Below, piece by piece: positions 1 through 8,703 of a stretch of DNA of 64,000 bases. Position 1 is the stretch's first letter. Each line of letters starts with the position of its first letter. A model generated the notes under the pieces. It saw only the letters and a program-made list of their open reading frames with translations, did not search any database and had not been told where the DNA came from. A program made the translations under genes and the position numbers. This stretch comes from Clostridium homopropionicum DSM 5847 (GTDB lineage Bacteria > Bacillota > Clostridia > Clostridiales > Clostridiaceae): assembly GCF_001263795.1 (NCBI RefSeq), contig NZ_LHUR01000023.1, forward strand, positions 28,148 to 92,147, in the 5' to 3' direction.

Positions 1-254
1 TTCCTGAATAATGTAACTAAATCATCATCTTCATCATCTTCAAATAGGATGTTTATATCTATATTCAGAACTTTGCATAGAGCATTTAACTCCACAGCCG
101 ATACAGTCCTGTTGCCGTTTTCTATTTTGCTTAATGTTTCTCTGCTCATATTAACATCTCTTTCAACAAGTCGTTCTACTACTTCAATCTGACTTAATCC
201 CCTTGCTTCTCTAATAGCCTTTATTTTTAATCCAATAGGAATTTCCTTTGCCAT
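1..254 (-). CDS. XRE-family transcriptional regulator, partial (runs off the left edge)
   Basis: This is the N-terminal part of a small helix-turn-helix repressor. It starts at an ATG at 254, seven bases after an AAAGGAGGG ribosome site (262-270), and is open to the window edge (84 codons). The visible protein begins MAKEIPIGLKIKAIREARGL and contains the SQIEV...SRETLSKIENGNR pattern of a Cro/CI-type HTH (residues about 8-65), followed by an acidic DEDDD stretch. It has its own sigma-A-like promoter at 279-307, whose -10 lies in a palindrome, so autoregulation is likely (inference). The target is unknown. Confidence 0.85.
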   Translation of the reverse strand, partial: MAKEIPIGLKIKAIREARGLSQIEVVERLVERDVNMSRETLSKIENGNRTVSAVELNALCKVLNIDINILFEDDEDDDLVTLFR

Positions 255-270
255 CTTTAAACCCTCCTTT

Positions 271-307
271 GTAATATTATATTACATTATTGTTTGTCAT
301 GTGTCAA
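271..307 (-). promoter_or_regulatory. Sigma-A-type promoter with overlapping palindrome
   Basis: On the minus strand, TTGACA (302-307) is followed by a 17-base spacer and TAATAT (279-284). The -10 is embedded in a perfect 6-3-6 palindrome, GTAATA-TTA-TATTAC (271-285). This position suits the operator of the XRE repressor it drives. Confidence 0.7.
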
Positions 308-401
308 TATTATATCCACCCATGTAACATTTTATTACTACAATATTGAGTTATATGCCATGAATTATTTTATTAATTTTAAAACTTTTATCTCAAATAA
401 T

Positions 402-430
402 TTGATTTCTCGTGTACCTATGGCTATAAT
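402..430 (+). promoter_or_regulatory. Sigma-A-type promoter for the small gene at 460
   Basis: TTGATT (402-407), a 17-base spacer and TATAAT (425-430) precede the gene at 460. The -10 context TATGGCTATAAT recurs before the primase gene (18159-18170). Confidence 0.65.
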
Positions 431-459
431 GCTTCAAATTTCGTGAAGGAGTGGTCATT

Positions 460-756
460 ATGATAAATCTAGAAGTTTTGAGATTGGAACTAAATTACCT
501 GCAACAGGTTGTGAATAGAACATTAGGAAATATGGATGCGTGGAAATTAGGTAAAGCAATCACAGTATTAGTCACTTGTTTTCTTAATCCTACTACTTAT
601 GATTCCTTATCCCTATCCCATCTCCAAGCAGTTGAGCAGTATCTAAATCAAATTCAGCAGGAAGTAGAACCTTGTGAGTACAAACTTCTGCTGAACAATA
701 TTCCTACTATAAGGAATTTTTTAGAGAAAATAAAATTTGAGATATCCAAATGCTAA
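460..756 (+). CDS. Hypothetical protein, 98 aa
   Basis: I do not recognise the family. The ATG at 460 is preferred over the GTG at 451, because the ribosome site GAAGGAG (445-451) overlaps that GTG but sits eight bases before the ATG. The product is a predicted all-helical cytosolic protein with no membrane segment and two scattered cysteines. It has its own promoter (402-430) and terminator (763-806), so it is a single-gene unit. It diverges from the XRE repressor gene at 254, which might control it (inference). Confidence 0.65.
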   Translation: MINLEVLRLELNYLQQVVNRTLGNMDAWKLGKAITVLVTCFLNPTTYDSLSLSHLQAVEQYLNQIQQEVEPCEYKLLLNNIPTIRNFLEKIKFEISKC

Positions 757-762
757 TAAAAT

Positions 763-806
763 AAGGCTTTGTAGGATATACACCTTATCCCCAAAGCCTT
801 TTCTTT
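763..806 (+). terminator. Rho-independent terminator
   Basis: The stem AAGGCTTTG (763-771) / CAAAGCCTT (792-800) is followed by TTCTTTTG, right after the stop codon at 756. Confidence 0.75.
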
Positions 807-819
807 TGTCCTAATTTTC

Positions 820-1086
820 CTATTTCCCTTGTCCCTTTTTTATAAATTCGTATAAACCCGTATTATCCATCTTTTCAAAAGCGATAGCCTTTTCAATATT
901 AGTTAAAACTACCTGTTTGCTCTTGATTTCACCAATCAAAGTATACCGAAAGTCATCATTGTATGCAATAATAAAATCCTCTATTCCTTTATCTATTTCC
1001 ATAGACTGTAACTGTTTCAGGATGCTATCTCTATTTAATTCATATTTATCAACCAATTCGGCACATTCAATTATTACCTTATTCAT
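820..1086 (-). CDS. Hypothetical protein, 88 aa
   Basis: Unrecognised small protein. The chosen ATG at 1086 follows an AAAAGGAG ribosome site by ten bases; the alternative ATG at 1110 lies upstream of that site and has none of its own. A TTGATT-17-TATAAT promoter lies at 1128-1156. The sequence is charged (MNKVIIECAELVDKYELN at the start, KKGQGK at the end) with no membrane segment. It converges on the gene at 460-756. The 118 bases separating it from the next minus-strand gene and its own promoter suggest a separate transcript. Confidence 0.65.
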   Translation of the reverse strand: MNKVIIECAELVDKYELNRDSILKQLQSMEIDKGIEDFIIAYNDDFRYTLIGEIKSKQVVLTNIEKAIAFEKMDNTGLYEFIKKGQGK

Positions 1087-1127
1087 ATTACCATATCTCC
1101 TTTTCCACATATTACATATCTTATTAT

Positions 1128-1156
1128 ATTATATGAAATTACTATCTCTAAATCAA
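1128..1156 (-). promoter_or_regulatory. Sigma-A-type promoter
   Basis: Minus strand TTGATT (1151-1156), exactly 17 bases, TATAAT (1128-1133), upstream of the 88-aa gene at 820-1086. Confidence 0.65.
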
Positions 1157-1228
1157 ATTAGAATAAATCTTTGTGATTTCCTCTATAACTATACTTAACC
1201 CTTATTCCTTCTACTCCTTAATATACTG

Positions 1229-1960
1229 TTAAACAGATGCAATATCAAGCACCCCATTCTTACACCTATAAACCTTGTCTGAAACCTTATTCGGGTCATT
1301 ATCTATCATAATCAGTGATTCTATAATTTTTATATATTCATGACGCAATTTGACTACGATTAGTGTAGTTGATGAAGGAATTGCAAAGAGATACTCCTGC
1401 CCTACTTTCTTATATATTTGCTTCTGTAATGTAGTACTTAGTAATAAAGTGGAATTATAATCTGTAGAATACTTAAGGCAGAATATATCAAGCATCTTAT
1501 CCAGTTTAACTAAAGGGTTTGTTATCTTATTTAAGTTTTCCCATGCCCTCTTTCTCACCTTTTCAAAATCTACATCATCGCTATTTAATACAAATCTGAA
1601 CACTTCCCCTGCATCTGTAACATAAAGTGTATCTATATCTGCAAAGGCCTGTTCTCTGTAAAATTGAATATTATTTTCTCTTTGTCTAAAATCCCTGCTT
1701 TTAAGCATAGGATAAACATTCTTATAATCAATTTTAAATTTATATTGGCTCAAAATATCATTAAAAATTCTACTATATGATTTTAAAGTTTCCCTATAAT
1801 CCTTTCTTGACTGATACTCCTTGTACATAGTATTGAATGGTATAGACATGCTCGTAGGACCAAACTTTACTACTAGATGGTTGCCCTCCATAATGACTTC
1901 AGAAAAACGTTTATTTAAATCCGTGATTATCTTATTAGAAAAATCAGTAAATGAAAGCAT
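1229..1960 (-). CDS. DUF1444-like protein, 243 aa
   Basis: The start is the ATG at 1960, six bases after an AGGAGG site; an in-frame TTG at 1978 lies upstream of that site. The length and the C-terminal pattern resemble the DUF1444 (YtpQ-like) family of Firmicutes: the acidic FADIDTLYVTDAGEVFRFV stretch, then NLNKIT, a region like LLLSTTLQKQIYKKVG.EYLFAIPSSTTLI, and the closing VYRCKNGVLDI. The family is uncharacterised and cytosolic. The gene stands alone, with a branched terminator-like structure (1992-2053) just upstream. Assignment is by remembered family pattern only. Confidence 0.6.
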   Translation of the reverse strand: MLSFTDFSNKIITDLNKRFSEVIMEGNHLVVKFGPTSMSIPFNTMYKEYQSRKDYRETLKSYSRIFNDILSQYKFKIDYKNVYPMLKSRDFRQRENNIQFYREQAFADIDTLYVTDAGEVFRFVLNSDDVDFEKVRKRAWENLNKITNPLVKLDKMLDIFCLKYSTDYNSTLLLSTTLQKQIYKKVGQEYLFAIPSSTTLIVVKLRHEYIKIIESLIMIDNDPNKVSDKVYRCKNGVLDIASV

Positions 1961-1991
1961 TGCATACCTCCTAAACAATTATTTGAAATAC

Positions 1992-2053
1992 AAAAAAAGC
2001 ATACTCCCTCACGTTTTATTCCAGCATATGCTGGCCGTATAAGAGAATATGCT
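1992..2053 (-). terminator. Branched terminator-like hairpin
   Basis: On the minus strand an 11-bp stem (2043-2053 with 1998-2008, two G-T pairs) encloses a perfect CCAGCATATGCTGG palindrome (2021-2034). Seven T (1992-1998) follow. The 3' arm GGGAGTATGCTTTTTTTG closely matches that of the terminator at 17434-17484. Confidence 0.6.
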
Positions 2054-2285
2054 CTCCTTCTGTATACCTATATTTTACGTTATATCATTAGTTAGTGCAA
2101 CGTATTTATTTTAGATTTAAATATTGTTTCTGTCCCCTTTTACCCTTTATTCTTTGAACCTTATTCCTTATGATAATATATGCTCTTTTACAGAAACCAA
2201 GATTCTTGATTCCAGACCAAGGTTCTATTACTATAAATGCTTAATGTCTATTATCAATGAATCCTAAATACGATAAAATAACCTT
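2054..2285. other. Gene-free spacer with pyrimidine-rich tract
   Basis: No open frame with a ribosome site is seen. It holds GTTTCTGT (2125-2132) and its partner ACAGAAAC (2192-2199) around a CCCCTTTTACCC tract. The layout recalls the TTTCTGTTTC/GAAACAGAAA hairpins at 27.5-28.3 kb. Confidence 0.4.
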
Positions 2286-2753
2286 CTACTGTTCTAACTT
2301 ATCTTTGAATCGTATTGCATTTGCAGGGCTGGTAGACGGTAGTCTATAAAATAATAAACCTTCTTTAAAACACATTTTCCCTATTACCAACTTTATAAAT
2401 AATTCCTCTGCTTTACTCCCATTAAAAAATACTGTTTTTATGCCAGGATACTGGTTGAAAAAGGTTTCAAAATCATTAGAAACAGGATTAATTATTTTTG
2501 AATCACTACTTCCTTCTCTATCACAACTTTTCAACACATCCCAAATAGCAATGTGTTGGTTCAATAAGAATGTCTTCCTATTCTCATAATCTTCTTCAAC
2601 TTCTTTATTAAAAAGCCCATATATTATCTTCCAAAACTGATTTCGCTTATTTCCATAATATCGTTGTTTTTCAAGGGACATTACACTAGGCATAGTCCCC
2701 AAAATTAGTATTTTACAATTTTTATCAATAATTGGTTCAAAAGATGTAGTCAT
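2286..2753 (-). CDS. DNA-deoxyinosine (hypoxanthine) glycosylase-like protein
   Basis: A 155-aa member of the uracil-DNA-glycosylase superfamily. GTMPS (residues 19-23) followed by the RYYGNKRNQFWKII block (31-44) is the N-terminal active-site region. LPSTSPAN (138-145) is the C-terminal motif of family-6 hypoxanthine-DNA glycosylases, and the size fits that family. Such enzymes excise deaminated adenine (hypoxanthine) from DNA in base-excision repair. The gene is the last of a minus-strand series running from hsdM. Placement beside a restriction system could be incidental or could reflect handling of modified phage DNA (inference). Family confidence is good; substrate is not proven. Confidence 0.8.
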   Translation of the reverse strand: MTTSFEPIIDKNCKILILGTMPSVMSLEKQRYYGNKRNQFWKIIYGLFNKEVEEDYENRKTFLLNQHIAIWDVLKSCDREGSSDSKIINPVSNDFETFFNQYPGIKTVFFNGSKAEELFIKLVIGKMCFKEGLLFYRLPSTSPANAIRFKDKLEQ

Positions 2754-2782
2754 TTTTCTCCTCTCAAATCAAATACTATAAT

Positions 2783-3364
2783 TTATTCTGTAGGTTCTAT
2801 AATTTCTAATTTAAAATTCCATCCTTCGCAGGACATCATCATTCTACCGATTTCTTCTAGGCTATATTCCTGTCCATCAATAATAAATTTTGGTGTTCTA
2901 TCGTCGTATCTATCATCCCATTCAATACGCCCTTCTACTAGATTGTCTTTAAAAGAGATAAGTTCATGTCCTTGGAATACTTCTCTTTTTATGAACTTTT
3001 GTGATAATCCTTTCCTTATCTTTTTATAAAGCCTTCTCAAGGCATCATTTGAATCTTCTTCAAAATCCTGATGTACCTCAAAGGAATACCCTATTTTATC
3101 TACTCCTGTAAACTCTACTGCCTTCCAACAAATACCTGTTGGATGAATCTTCTTTCCTACTTGAAAGTAGTGGTCTATACCATCACAATCTTTAAAGGTT
3201 GCTTCTTTTTCAAAATCCTTATAGTCTTCGACTCCAAGCATATCTGCCGTATACCTATTGTAGCAATCTTCGCATATCAATTGAGATGGCTCATCTTCTT
3301 TTATAGTTAAAACTACCATGCCATACCCGCTAGAGTCTTTGCCGCACCACTGACACCTTTCCAT
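2783..3364 (-). CDS. Uncharacterised zinc-ribbon protein, 193 aa
   Basis: The N-terminus carries two cysteine pairs, CQWC (residues 4-7) and CEDC (31-34), consistent with a zinc ribbon. It is followed by an acidic alpha/beta region containing KKIHPTGICWKAVEFTG and ending with EYSLEEIGRMMMSCEGWNFKLEI. I recognise it only as a conserved hypothetical of Firmicutes with an unnamed DUF. It is cytosolic and lies 29 bases upstream of the glycosylase gene, so the two are probably co-transcribed. The start ATG at 3364 has a plausible AAGGAGAAGGTCT leader. Confidence 0.65.
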   Translation of the reverse strand: MERCQWCGKDSSGYGMVVLTIKEDEPSQLICEDCYNRYTADMLGVEDYKDFEKEATFKDCDGIDHYFQVGKKIHPTGICWKAVEFTGVDKIGYSFEVHQDFEEDSNDALRRLYKKIRKGLSQKFIKREVFQGHELISFKDNLVEGRIEWDDRYDDRTPKFIIDGQEYSLEEIGRMMMSCEGWNFKLEIIEPTE

Positions 3365-3390
3365 AGACCTTCTCCTTAGTTATTAATTAT

Positions 3391-4358
3391 TTAGTCCTTT
3401 AATTTAAAAACTGCAATATAATCGCTTTTAAATCTTTCTTTGTCTTTTTCAGAAACCTTCATAAAACATTTATCTTTACCTTTTTCATAAGAAACGTGAG
3501 GACTTAAAAATGAATCATTTTGTCTTGAATAATGTACTAAACGGTTGCTTATATAATTTAAAGGTGAATATCCTTTCTTGCTCTCAGTATTCATAAAGGC
3601 TGAATCTAATCGTTCCAGCAAATCTTTCTCATTATCTTTTATATAATCATAGAAGTCCAGAACTGTAAATTTATTTAGTCCCATTTTATTTATTACTAAT
3701 TCTATTTCTTCATTTAAAATTTGTATTTTAACATCCTTATTCCCGTTTTTTTTATACATAAATGCTTCATATCTTTTAAATAAATTACCTTCAATTATCT
3801 TTCTATCACTTCCATAAGCCCAATAATCTATGCTGCTGATTTCCCACGGATAATACTCATTCCTTCTTTTTAAATGGTCTAAAACAGTATCCCCTAAATC
3901 TACCTTGTCTTTTCAATAGAAACAAATGCAATCGGGATATCTTTACTTATGGCATATTGTTTTACATCATGCCAATTATGCTTATACTTGTTTCCACCAT
4001 TTGTATAATTAAGCATAACTAATAGTCCAAAACTAATCCCGTCATAATCTTCTGTATTCCCAATATAAGAGGCAATTGAATCTATCTTCTCCAAATATTT
4101 AGATACTAACGTTTCAACCTCAACTACTATAAATGGTTTATCACCTTTGCATAATAGGATATCTGCATTCTTTTGTCCTTTTCTTCCCTTACCTACAAAA
4201 GGTGAAGGGGCACCATCCAACACAGAATGGTCAGAGGACTTTTTAATCCATTCGCTTGACAAAAATCCAATAATAGAACTATGGGAATTGCCGTACATAC
4301 TAGTGATAATATCCCAATTAAATTCCTTAATAATGTTTTCTATAAAAAAAGAATTCAT
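3391..4358 (-). pseudogene. Frameshifted PD-(D/E)XK-like protein gene (two frames of one gene)
   Basis: Two open segments in different frames appear to be one gene. The 5' segment (4358-3900, 151 aa) starts at ATG 4358 and stops at TAG 3900-3902. The 3' segment is open from just after a TGA at 3913-3915 down to 3391 (173 codons). Its first 51 codons contain no ATG, GTG or TTG and no ribosome site, so it cannot easily be an independent gene. One extra A in the AAAA run at 3910-3913 would give the continuous peptide SIEKDKVDLGDTVLDHLKRR and a protein of about 324 aa. The N-terminal part has NADILL...PFIVVEVET, resembling the D...ExE/K core of PD-(D/E)XK nucleases. The C-terminal part is unknown. 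It could be a recent mutation, programmed slippage or a sequencing error. Confidence 0.65.
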
Positions 4359-4399
4359 ATATTATCATCCTTGTCCTTATTATATTTAGTAATAACCAT

Positions 4400-5125
4400 T
4401 TACTTCATGGCTTCTTCTATATGATAAAGTATTTTACTCAATAAATAGTCTGCTGTGATACCTTTTTCTATGTAGTCTGGCTCCGTTGCAATTGTTATGA
4501 TTTTAGCCTGACGAATCAAATGATAAAAGACTTCTTTCTTATTGGGATTGATAGACTTGGCGGTTCGAAAAAAATCTAAATCAATATCTAATATGTAATT
4601 TGGGTGATAATCTACAGGAATCTCATTAAGACAAATAGATAAATCATCATCTTCAATACAATTATCCGATAGAATTCGTTCATAGTTATTATCCTGAGCC
4701 ATTCCCAAATACTTATTATAAAAGTCTTTAGGTATATAGTAAATTTTATCATTTTCAGGGTCGTATTTATCATCAACACATTCAAAACTTATAACAAAAG
4801 CCTTCGATATAATACCTTTTTTCGTAGCAAAATCAATATGTTCATCATTGTTTAATTTCTTTATAAATGATAAATCATCGATATTAGAATCCTGAAGCAT
4901 ATCAATAGCCATTTGATTGGCTTTATCAAAGTCATAAGTATGTCCTGTATTTTCACATTTGTCACAGCAATAATATCTAAATGCTAGTAAAGTATCTGTA
5001 TGCTGGTCCAGTGTAATAAGCACTGGCGGAAATAGTTCCCTCTTATAATAATCTATCCAATGCTTTAAAACATACTGATGTTGCTCTTCTATAAATACTT
5101 TTTTACCTTTTATATTTTTATATAT
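4400..5125 (-). CDS. UPF0489 (arginase-fold) protein with a non-canonical start
   Basis: The reading frame matches UPF0489 proteins: VFIEEQHQYVLKHWIDYY, then PPVLITLDQHTDTL and, near the C-terminus, YILDIDLDFF, the metal-binding style motifs of the arginase/deacetylase-like fold. The conserved N-terminus lies upstream of the only usual start (GTG 5023). The frame is open to the end of the previous gene but contains no ATG, GTG or TTG there. An AGGGGG ribosome site (5132-5137) is followed six bases later by ATA (5125) where ATG would be expected; ATT codons lie at 5128 and 5131. Either ATA/ATT is used or the start has been lost. The gene follows the upstream stop (5139-5141) within 20 bases, so translational coupling is likely. 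Confidence 0.7.
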   Translation of the reverse strand: MYKNIKGKKVFIEEQHQYVLKHWIDYYKRELFPPVLITLDQHTDTLLAFRYYCCDKCENTGHTYDFDKANQMAIDMLQDSNIDDLSFIKKLNNDEHIDFATKKGIISKAFVISFECVDDKYDPENDKIYYIPKDFYNKYLGMAQDNNYERILSDNCIEDDDLSICLNEIPVDYHPNYILDIDLDFFRTAKSINPNKKEVFYHLIRQAKIITIATEPDYIEKGITADYLLSKILYHIEEAMK

Positions 5126-5138
5126 AATAATCCCCCTC

Positions 5139-5633
5139 TCATTGATAAATTCTAGTAATAATAATCTTCTTTATATTTTCAAGAAGAATTTCATCTGGGC
5201 ACCACACTTCCGTATATGGTATATAAACTTCCCTATAACCTACTTCAGTTCTTGCTGCACCATTTTCAATGAGATTGCAATATAATTCTTTCTTCAAAAT
5301 CAAGTAAACAACTTTGTTTTGAAATTGAGTTGGATGTAAAAAATAATATTTATCCAAAGTATCATAAATAATATCTTCTTCTTTATTCCTTAGGTCAAAT
5401 AAACAAATATAGCCTCTTTTCCTTCCATAACTATTCTCAGATTGTGAGTATGAGTACTTAAATTTTTTATCAGCATTTGAAATCACTTTACCATCTTTTA
5501 ATATCTGACAAAGATTTTCTACAGAGGTAACATGGAAAACCTCATTTTTAAGTAACGGTAAAATGTCAGATTCAAGGCGTGAACTATGAATATCGATATA
5601 TGTAATCTTTTTTGATATTTTACATCTTTCCAT
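5139..5633 (-). CDS. Uncharacterised protein, 164 aa (possible ART-like fold)
   Basis: The ATG at 5633 is seven bases after AGGGG; the in-frame GTG at 5639 overlaps the spacing. The sequence has VFHVTSVENLCQILKDG near residue 33, then SYGRKRGYICLFDLRN and a late GYREVYIPYTEVW. H-x-T-S followed by an ENL..IL..G helix is reminiscent of ADP-ribosyltransferase-like proteins (DarT or KptA style), with the late Glu as a possible catalytic residue. That is pattern resemblance only. It sits 56 bases downstream of hsdR and just upstream of the UPF0489 gene, in one direction, so it probably belongs to the same transcript. Confidence 0.6.
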   Translation of the reverse strand: MERCKISKKITYIDIHSSRLESDILPLLKNEVFHVTSVENLCQILKDGKVISNADKKFKYSYSQSENSYGRKRGYICLFDLRNKEEDIIYDTLDKYYFLHPTQFQNKVVYLILKKELYCNLIENGAARTEVGYREVYIPYTEVWCPDEILLENIKKIIITRIYQ

Positions 5634-5689
5634 AGCCACGCCCCTATCTATTAAAGTAATTTTGTACGGTTTTTCCTCAATATAATTAA

Positions 5690-8677
5690 CTACGCCCTGC
5701 TGTTTAACTTCTCATAAGTTTCAACCAGCATATACTCCATAAGAGCATTTTTGAACTGCTCATCATCCAAAACACGGGTAAAGAAGGATTGGTTCTGGTC
5801 CATCCTATCAATAACTTTATTGATAAAAACTTTCTCAAAAGCAAACCTAAAATCATCAATAGTATTTGTTTTAGCCTTTTGAACCAAATCCTCATCAGCG
5901 GCAAAATCCTCTTTAATCTGCTCCACAGATAACTGGTCGGCTTTTGTAAAATCCGTTCCAAACCGATTATTAAGTCGCTGAATAATACTTGAAAGATAAT
6001 CTTCCTGTTCTTCTTTTACTCCTGTTCCTGCAAATTTTACAGGTGTAACTGGTACATTTTCATCATCAGAAGTTAGAGAAATACTCCCTTCAAATGTCTT
6101 TTTTGCAGCATAATACTCCAAAGCAATTTCATCTGCTAGGTGAATAGTAGAACCTTTTTCCTTTGGCAGTTTTTTAAGTAGATATGTTAAGTATACATAT
6201 AACTTATGGAGTTCCACATCTTCAAAAGGCGTGATTTGAAGGATGAAGGAATAAAGTCTTATGAATTTCGTTGCTTGACTACTAAAATCCTCTTTATGCT
6301 GTTCATCCAACTTTTTAAACCTTTCTACGGCTATATCTATCAAATGGTTTAATATTGCCCTGTCTCCAGAAGTCTTTTTATCCTTTGGCTTAAAGTATAT
6401 ATGAATAAACCTATCCAATTCTTCTTTTAAATACACGCTAGATGCATTTAGCATAGTTTCAATATCATAAAGAAGATTGGGCTCTGTCACTTCTTCTACG
6501 ATAGTTGCCTGATAGTAGGGTTTGAAGGCTTCTTGAATATCCTCTGCCTTATTTACAAAGTCAAGGATAAAGGTATCATCTTTTCCCCCGCAGGTTCTGT
6601 TAAGCCTTGATAAAGTCTGTACTGCTTTAACTCCCGACAACTTTTTGTCTACATACATAGTATGTAAAAGGGGCTGGTCAAAGCCTGTCTGATACTTTTC
6701 CGCAACTAACAGCACTTGATATTCATCAGTGGCAAAGCGGTCTGGAAGTTCAGACTCCTTAAATTTGTTCATACCACTTTCAGTATAATCTACTTCATCA
6801 TCCTTTACGGTTCCTGAAAAGGCTACTAAGGTTTTCATATCTCTGTAGCCTTTCTTTTTGATATATTCATCAAAAGCATGCTTATAGCGTACAGCATGAA
6901 GCCTAGAACTGGTCACAACCATTGCCTTGGCTCTTCCCCCTATTTTATGTCTAGTTACGTTTCTAAAGTGTTCTACCATGATTTCAGTCTTTTGAGCAAT
7001 GTTATGGGGATGAAGACTAACATATCTTGTAAGTGCTTTTGTGGCCTTAGCCTTGTCAAAAGCAGGGTCATCTTCTATTTTCTTTGCCAGTTTAAAGTAG
7101 GTTTCATATGTAACATAGTTTTGAAGTACATCTAGTATGAATCCTTCTTCAATTGCCTGTCTCATAGAATATAAATGGAAGGGATGGGGTAGTCCATCTT
7201 CACCTATGGTTCCAAACATCTCAAGAGTCTTTGCTTTAGGTGTTGCCGTAAAGGCAAAGAAACTGATATTGGGCTGTTTTCCTCTTTTCTTTATGACTTT
7301 TAATATCTCTTCATCTGGGTCGTACTCTTTGCCTTCTAATTCTTCATCCAGTTTTGCTGCTTCTTCAAGACTGCTTACTGATAGCACTTCCCTTAGAGAA
7401 GCCATATTCTCTCCTGCACTGCTGGAATGGGCTTCATCTATAATTACTGCATATTTATGATTTTCTAATTCCCCAACCTTTTCAATAATAAATGGGAATT
7501 TTTGCAGGGTAGAAATAATAATTCTTGTCCCACCCTTAATAGCATCAGCCAATTGATTGGAGTCTTTATCTATTTTTTCAACAACCCCATGTTTATGCTC
7601 TAATTGATAAATGCTGTCCTGCAACTGCCTGTCCAAAACCCTTCTGTCGGTAATAACAATCACAGAATCAAATACAGGATTATCCTCATCATCATGAAGG
7701 TTAGCAAGTCTATGGGCAAGCCAAGAAATAGAGTAGGTTTTTCCTGAACCTGCACTGTGCTGTACAAGATAATTTGTTCCTACCCTCTTTTCCTTTGCAT
7801 CGGCTTCCATTTTTCTTACTGCATCCAATTGGTGATATCTTGGAAATATGATAGTTTCTGAGGTATATATATTACCATCTATATCTTTCTTTTCTTGGGT
7901 CTCTATAAATACAAACTTCTTTAGTATATCCATCAGGCTATCCTTTTGGAGTATCTCTTCCCAAAGGTAGGCAGTTTTAAGTCCATCAGAATTATCAGGA
8001 TTTCCCTTTCCTCCATCACAGCCTTTATTAAAGGGTAAGAAGAAAGTCTTTTCCCAAGAAAGCCTTGTAGCCATATAGACTTCCACGGTATCTACTGCAA
8101 AGAATACAATGGCTCTTTTCTTAAACTGGAATAATAGTTCATTGGGGCTTCTATCTTTCTTAAATTGAATTATTGCATCTTCATAAGTTTGACCAGTGAA
8201 AGGATTTTTAAGTTCAAGTACAATAACTGGAAGTCCATTGATACAGATGAGCATATCAATGCTGTTTTCGTTTTTAGTGCTGTAGCGTACTTGTCTAGTA
8301 ACAGATATGCGATTCTTTTCGTAAAGTTTAACTGTTTTCTCATTTAATTTGCTGGCAGGCTGAAAATAAGCAAGGTCTAAGTATACCCCATAGTCTTTAA
8401 TCCCATGCCTTAATACATCAATCATGCCACGATTATTAAGTTCCCGATTTAATCGGTTTAACACCTTAAATTGATACTGGTCTTTATAGATTTCTTTCAA
8501 TCGCTCCATTTTCTTGGGCTGAGTATCCTCTAAGAAGTCAAATAGGATTTTTGTGTCAAGAGCAAACTCTTTGTTATAGTTGTTAGGATTACCCTTCACA
8601 TATCCAGATTTTAAAAGATGTTCTTCAACATATTCTTCAAAGCCCTTTTCTGTAAGTTCCACTGGAGTTTTAGCCAT
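5690..8677 (-). CDS. hsdR: Type I restriction enzyme, R subunit (HsdR)
   Basis: A 995-aa motor/nuclease subunit. An N-terminal PD-(D/E)XK domain has D141, E155 and K157 (VIVLELKNPF). Helicase motif I is HSAGSGKTYS (residues 307-316) and motif II is DEAH (414-417). AFTATP follows, then a SF2 C-terminal helicase half with QTLSRLNR and a helical C-terminal domain. With HsdM and HsdS it translocates and cuts DNA lacking the host methylation. The ATG at 8677 follows AGGGGGG by six bases; hsdS ends 26 bases upstream. All recognisable motifs are intact, so the gene looks functional. Confidence 0.95.
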   Translation of the reverse strand: MAKTPVELTEKGFEEYVEEHLLKSGYVKGNPNNYNKEFALDTKILFDFLEDTQPKKMERLKEIYKDQYQFKVLNRLNRELNNRGMIDVLRHGIKDYGVYLDLAYFQPASKLNEKTVKLYEKNRISVTRQVRYSTKNENSIDMLICINGLPVIVLELKNPFTGQTYEDAIIQFKKDRSPNELLFQFKKRAIVFFAVDTVEVYMATRLSWEKTFFLPFNKGCDGGKGNPDNSDGLKTAYLWEEILQKDSLMDILKKFVFIETQEKKDIDGNIYTSETIIFPRYHQLDAVRKMEADAKEKRVGTNYLVQHSAGSGKTYSISWLAHRLANLHDDEDNPVFDSVIVITDRRVLDRQLQDSIYQLEHKHGVVEKIDKDSNQLADAIKGGTRIIISTLQKFPFIIEKVGELENHKYAVIIDEAHSSSAGENMASLREVLSVSSLEEAAKLDEELEGKEYDPDEEILKVIKKRGKQPNISFFAFTATPKAKTLEMFGTIGEDGLPHPFHLYSMRQAIEEGFILDVLQNYVTYETYFKLAKKIEDDPAFDKAKATKALTRYVSLHPHNIAQKTEIMVEHFRNVTRHKIGGRAKAMVVTSSRLHAVRYKHAFDEYIKKKGYRDMKTLVAFSGTVKDDEVDYTESGMNKFKESELPDRFATDEYQVLLVAEKYQTGFDQPLLHTMYVDKKLSGVKAVQTLSRLNRTCGGKDDTFILDFVNKAEDIQEAFKPYYQATIVEEVTEPNLLYDIETMLNASSVYLKEELDRFIHIYFKPKDKKTSGDRAILNHLIDIAVERFKKLDEQHKEDFSSQATKFIRLYSFILQITPFEDVELHKLYVYLTYLLKKLPKEKGSTIHLADEIALEYYAAKKTFEGSISLTSDDENVPVTPVKFAGTGVKEEQEDYLSSIIQRLNNRFGTDFTKADQLSVEQIKEDFAADEDLVQKAKTNTIDDFRFAFEKVFINKVIDRMDQNQSFFTRVLDDEQFKNALMEYMLVETYEKLNSRA

Positions 8678-8703
8678 TTAAGACCCCCCTTTAGTTTTTT
8701 AAA

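Noticed and set aside
3391..3759. Independent 122-aa gene
   Set aside because: Its ATG has no ribosome site and the same frame is open 51 codons further up, so it is taken as the 3' part of the frameshifted gene.
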